The notes below the pieces were generated by a model that did no database searches, was not told where the DNA came from, and was given only the letters and a program-made list of their open reading frames with translations. Made by a program: the position numbers and the translations under genes. Below, one piece after another: positions 61,486 to 64,000 of a stretch of 64,000 nt of DNA (positions are counted from its first letter, which is position 1; each line of letters begins with the position of its first letter). The DNA is from Fibrobacter sp. (GTDB lineage Bacteria; Fibrobacterota; Fibrobacteria; Fibrobacterales; Fibrobacteraceae), in contig JAKSIL010000015.1 in the NCBI GenBank assembly GCA_024398815.1, forward strand, positions 1-64,000, in the 5' to 3' direction.

Positions 61486-61797
61486 ATGGAAAAATCAAAA
61501 AAAGAGAAACTTGAAAAAAAAGGCTGGAAAGTTGGCGACATCGATGAATTCCTCGGCTTGAACGAAGCCGAAATCGCCATCATTGAAATGCGTGTGGCGC
61601 TCGCGAAGGCGCTTGTCGAAAGAAGGAAGAAAATGGGACTTTCCCAAGTCGCCGTCGCGCAGAATTTCGGGACAAGCCAGTCGCGTGTTGGAAAAATGGA
61701 AAAAGCCGACGCCCACATATCCTTGGAACTTCTGATAAGGATTCTATTTTCGCTAGGAGCAAATAAAAAAGAATTACTGAAGACGATGGCAGGATGA
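61486..61797 (+). CDS. higA: Antitoxin of HigA/XRE family
   Basis: 103 residues. Helix-turn-helix of XRE type (ALVERRKKMGLSQVAVAQNF then GTSQSRVGKMEKADAH) at residues ~40-80 in a small protein with a leading acidic/basic region. It should neutralise the upstream HigB-like toxin and repress the operon by binding the palindrome in its promoter. 7-base gap to the toxin gene. Confidence 0.88.
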   Translation: MEKSKKEKLEKKGWKVGDIDEFLGLNEAEIAIIEMRVALAKALVERRKKMGLSQVAVAQNFGTSQSRVGKMEKADAHISLELLIRILFSLGANKKELLKTMAG

Positions 61798-62009
61798 TTT
61801 TTTCAAAAATTTTTCCGACAATTCCCCGCTCCCGCGCAATATGTCTACTAGCGCACTGGGCCCCGTCCCCGAATCAATGTTCGGGGCAGGCTCATTGCGC
61901 TCCAGGGTGACAGAGTATTAGCGTCATCTTCGTATTCTACGCAGATTTTGCGTAGAATAGCTAAAAAATGGCGATTTTAGGTTAAAAACGGCATTTTATC
62001 GTTATTTTC
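61798..62009. repeat. Dispersed repeat copy and hairpins after higA
   Basis: CCCCGAA-TCAATG-TTCGGGG (61867-61886) lies inside a larger GCGCA...TGCGC fold and leads to CTCCAGGGTGACAG, the GGATGAC repeat family. A second hairpin ATTCTACGCA / TGCGTAGAAT at 61934-61958 may be the higBA terminator. No gene is supported between 61798 and 62009. Confidence 0.6.
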
Positions 62010-62279
62010 CAAAATAACCTATATTCATTCCCATGGAACATTCGTCGAACGGCAGCAAATTGACCTCCTCGCCATCACGCAAAAAGGAATCCTCGTCGTA
62101 GAAAAGAAGACATGGATAGGTCTTATAGTCGGGACCGCGTACGACAAACAATGGCGCGTATTCGTGAACAACGCGACATCGAATGCATAGCCCAGACCAT
62201 CGAAGACCTGAACACGCAAAAGAAAGAACTAAAGAAAAAGCACCGGGACAAAATTAAGGAGATGAGAAGGGGAAAATAG
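62010..62279 (+). pseudogene. Broken NERD-nuclease gene with shifted 42-codon tail
   Basis: Bases ~62010-62190 read in one frame as a piece of a NERD (nuclease-related) domain: HGTFVERQQIDLL, TQKGILVVEKKTWIG, AYDKQW, then a stop. The next frame, ATG 62151 to TAG 62279 (MARIREQRDIECIAQTIEDL), carries a helical charged tail. There is no start for the first part and no N-terminal half. A frameshift and loss of the 5' half make this a decayed gene. Confidence 0.5.
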
Positions 62280-62353
62280 AGATAGTCTGCCAAATTCATA
62301 GTCTTTTCATTTCCACTCATAGGTGTAGTTCTCCAAAAGAAATGACCTACTCT

Positions 62354-62425
62354 CTATCTTAAAAACTCAGGTCTTATGTGAATCTCAGACCAGGGTGATG
62401 CTCCGTTTTGACCTCTACCCTTCAT
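62354..62425 (-). other. 23-codon ORF with perfect ribosome binding site
   Basis: ATG 62425 is preceded by AGGAGG with 7 bases spacing; the frame stops at 62354. Product MKGRGQNGASPWSEIHIRPE... The site is too good for a random frame, so this is either a small peptide or the stub of a lost gene. Confidence 0.3.
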
Positions 62426-62515
62426 TTTGCAACCTCCTATAAACACGAACGCACATTATAATGTACGCATTGTCAAGACGCAAAGCCGCATTCTAATCTT
62501 TACGCGTACTTAAAA

Positions 62516-62752
62516 TTAAGCAGCGCGAAATTTCCTTCCTTTGGTCGGGTTAACAAACTGCGGAACCAGCTTTTGGTTCTTCACTTGATGCAGGAACATG
62601 TTGATCAGCCCTTGGTATGGAATACCAACCTTTTCGGCAAGATCCTTGAAGTAATCGATGACATCCTCGTCAAGCTTGATGCAGATTGTCTTTTTCAATT
62701 TCTTCGCATACGGATTTTGGACGGCTTTGCTAAAATCGTAGTTCGACTTCAT
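62516..62752 (-). CDS. brnA: BrnA/RHH-type antitoxin without its toxin
   Basis: 78 residues. KKLKKTICIKLDEDVIDYFK then KVGIPYQGLINMFLH is the ribbon-helix-helix core of BrnA/CopG-like antitoxins (COG3514). GGGAG lies about 7 bases before ATG 62752. The expected BrnT toxin gene, normally immediately upstream, is absent: upstream DNA is promoter and palindrome only. An orphan antitoxin may repress other toxin operons. Confidence 0.75.
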   Translation of the reverse strand: MKSNYDFSKAVQNPYAKKLKKTICIKLDEDVIDYFKDLAEKVGIPYQGLINMFLHQVKNQKLVPQFVNPTKGRKFRAA

Positions 62753-62784
62753 TGCTTTCTCCCTGGCGCCACTTGAATATATAT

Positions 62785-62813
62785 AATGTATATATAAGTT
62801 TTTATTTGGTCAA
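62785..62813 (-). promoter_or_regulatory. Promoter and operator of the BrnA-like gene
   Basis: On the minus strand TTGACC (62813-62808), 17 bases, TACATT (62790-62785), inside an AT palindrome TATATACATTATATATA typical of RHH operator sites. Confidence 0.5.
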
Positions 62814-62855
62814 GTTTTTTTACGTTTTCAAACTATATCCTTCCGAATTTCGTGA

Positions 62856-62884
62856 TTGACATTTTTCAGCAATTAGAGTACATT
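62856..62884 (+). promoter_or_regulatory. Strong promoter of the long structured RNA
   Basis: Consensus TTGACA (62856-62861), 17 bases, TACATT (62879-62884); start near 62891. It runs away from the BrnA promoter, so the two are divergent. Confidence 0.65.
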
Positions 62885-62890
62885 TACAGC

Positions 62891-63259
62891 GTAGATTATT
62901 TACACCGCCTAACTGTGGTGAGGAACCGTTACTTTAGTAACTGTTCCATAGGTCCCGGGGCGGATTATACATAGCTTGCCGTTAGCGGTAAAAAAGCGAC
63001 TAGGCCGCGCATAAACCTTGCGAAGCCGATGTCGCAGGCGCTTCAGGCGCCCAGCAGGATGAGGGTCAGTGAGTAACGCGGCTGGCCAGAGGAGAGAGCC
63101 TCCGCCTGCGAAATTGCAAGCACAACGCCCGAGCGCAAAACGCACCCGGAAAATTCCAAACAAATCATCAAGGCGCAAAGCACCGTTTTGAACCGCGAGT
63201 TCAAGGCGATTTGCCGCGCCTATAACCGAGACAATATCTCGTAGTCATAAGGGAATGCC
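62891..63259 (+). ncRNA. Long, highly structured RNA ahead of the DUF1016 nuclease gene
   Basis: About 370 bases with at least nine potential hairpins, each with perfect or near-perfect arms: CCGCC/GGCGG (62905-62909, 62959-62963); GGAAC..GTTAC/GTAAC..GTTCC (62922-62947); TTGCCG/CGGTAA (62976-62991); GCGAC/GTCGC (62996-63035) enclosing GGC/GCC; GGCGC/GCGCC (63037-63051); GGTCAG/CTGGCC (63064-63087); GAGG/CCTC (63089-63102); TTGAAC/GTTCAA (63188-63204); CGAGA/TCTCG (63227-63241). No ORF of natural composition. The last hairpin ends 19 bases before the nuclease ATG. I could not assign a family. Segment 63059-63088 recalls, from memory only and unverified, the core of HEARO/omega RNAs. Confidence 0.6.
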
Positions 63260-64000
63260 ATGTATATTCAAAATCTTACCGAAGCCGTAACCACCATCAA
63301 ATCCGCCATCCTCAAAAGCCGATACATCGCCGCAAGACTTGCCAACGCCGAAATGTTAAAGCTGTACCTCGCGATTGGCAAGTACATTTCCCAAAACACG
63401 CGTATCAACAAATGGGGAACCGGAGCCTTGCAAGCCATCAGCGACCAATTGCAAAAAGAATTACCCGGATTGCGAGGCTTTTCCGAGGGAAATTTGAAGA
63501 AAATGCGCATTTTCTATGAGGAATGGAGCCAATATGATCTGTCGCCACAAAATCGTGCGTTACTGACGCACGATTTGAAAACCCTGCCAATCAATGTTGA
63601 AACTTTTTTCATGATCGGATTCACTCATCATTATGAAATTATAAAGAAGTGCGAAAAAATAGAAGATCGTATATTTTACATAAATAATTGCGCTAGAAAT
63701 TTTTGGTCCGTAGAAAACCTGCAAAACCACATCGCCGCACAGGATCACCTACATGTCGGGGCGCTCCCGAACAACTTTGCAGAAACCATTCCAGATGATG
63801 CGCAGGCCTCAAGGGCGATTTTTGCCTTTAAAGACGAAATGCTCCTAGATTTTGTCAACATAGAAGATGAAAACGATGAATGCGCTGACGAGCGCGTTCT
63901 GGAACGAGGCATAGTAAACAACGTAAAAACGTTTATTCAAAAACTCGGCTCGGATTTCTGTTTTGTCGATAGCCAACACCGTATTGTAGAAAGCGACGAA
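63260..64000 (+). CDS. DUF1016 (YhcG-like) PD-(D/E)XK nuclease, N-terminal part, cut by window end
   Basis: 247 codons from ATG 63260, open at the right edge, so no stop is seen. AAGGGA lies 6 bases before the start. The product (MYIQNLTEAVTTIKSAILKS...; AEMLKLYLAIGKYIS; KWGTGALQAISDQLQKELPG; GFSEGNLKKMRIFYEEW) is the N-terminal DUF1016_N domain; the C-terminal nuclease domain begins near FVDSQHRIVE at the edge. DUF1016 proteins are PD-(D/E)XK nucleases of unsettled biology, often near restriction or defence genes. The upstream structured RNA makes this copy unusual. Confidence 0.85.
   Translation, partial: MYIQNLTEAVTTIKSAILKSRYIAARLANAEMLKLYLAIGKYISQNTRINKWGTGALQAISDQLQKELPGLRGFSEGNLKKMRIFYEEWSQYDLSPQNRALLTHDLKTLPINVETFFMIGFTHHYEIIKKCEKIEDRIFYINNCARNFWSVENLQNHIAAQDHLHVGALPNNFAETIPDDAQASRAIFAFKDEMLLDFVNIEDENDECADERVLERGIVNNVKTFIQKLGSDFCFVDSQHRIVESDE

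Noticed and set aside
60988..62968. 11-bp inverted repeat ATAATCCGCCC / GGGCGGATTAT around the higBA-BrnA stretch
   Set aside because: Could be ends of an element, but an 11-bp match over 2 kb is expected by chance and no target duplication is visible.
63071..63080. GAGTAACGCG similar to a 16S rRNA segment
   Set aside because: Only about 10 bases match and no rRNA sequence surrounds it.
62909..63178. 89-codon minus frame inside the structured RNA
   Set aside because: Composition (FTANGKLCIIRPGTYGTV) is unnatural and it lies opposite perfect hairpins; more likely an accident of GC-rich RNA.

Overview
The window reads as chromosome of a Fibrobacter-type bacterium (phylum Fibrobacterota, Gram-negative). 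Three lipoproteins carry the Fibrobacter major-paralogue (FISUMP) domain, one of them twice over, on serine-rich or threonine/aspartate-rich stalks; a fourth, smaller one lies at 44837. There is a TIGR02147-type regulator, a GH30 glycoside hydrolase with a type IX-like C-terminal tail, and a dual-membrane TonB/Exb apparatus. No rRNA, tRNA or CRISPR array is visible.

Layout. 1-2.2 kb: the end of an unknown unit with a strong terminator, a small hypothetical gene, and an AlbA/Schlafen-ATPase protein with a repeat-built linker. 2.3-12.1 kb: dispersed repeats, then recC-recB-recD on the plus strand. 12.2-18.6 kb: a minus-strand run of housekeeping genes (FKBP-N lipoprotein, a DXS-like synthase, tatA, tatC, a hydrolase, a cupin and a phosphohexomutase), with a BASS transporter beyond it. 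19.7-29.3 kb: a TonB2/TtpC-like transport module (receptor, lipoprotein, DUF3450-like, two MotA/TolQ/ExbB proteins, ExbD, TonB, TPR). 29.5-34.8 kb: an accessory stretch with an Rpn remnant, a SIR2-like protein, two FISUMP lipoproteins, a truncated 40-codon gene and a DUF3791/DUF3990 cassette. 35-44.8 kb: a phosphatase pair, ackA, a DUF1353 protein, a 900-residue Ig/cadherin-like secreted protein, an ABC-F ATPase, an Omp85-like protein and a solitary nuoA. 44.8-50.4 kb: FISUMP lipoprotein, uvrC, a coiled-coil/zapA division operon followed by a 6S-like RNA, and a membrane protein. 50.4-60.9 kb: GH30, three identical-family hairpins, a secreted repeat protein, a sigma-like protein, a double AAA ATPase, and a TIGR02147-FISUMP pair.

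60.9-64 kb is an island of small defence or addiction parts: a promoter with a structured leader, a HigB/HigA-like pair, a broken NERD nuclease, an orphan BrnA-like antitoxin and, most notably, a promoter-driven region of about 370 bases with at least nine hairpins that leads straight into a DUF1016 (YhcG-like PD-(D/E)XK) nuclease gene cut by the window end. This RNA-plus-nuclease arrangement is the best candidate for an undescribed system here. The six-gene TonB module probably energises the adjacent receptor. The RecBCD operon, SIR2-like protein, DUF3990 cassette and island genes give the window a DNA-repair and defence flavour.

All assignments come from reading the sequence and translations. 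No similarity search or folding program was run.
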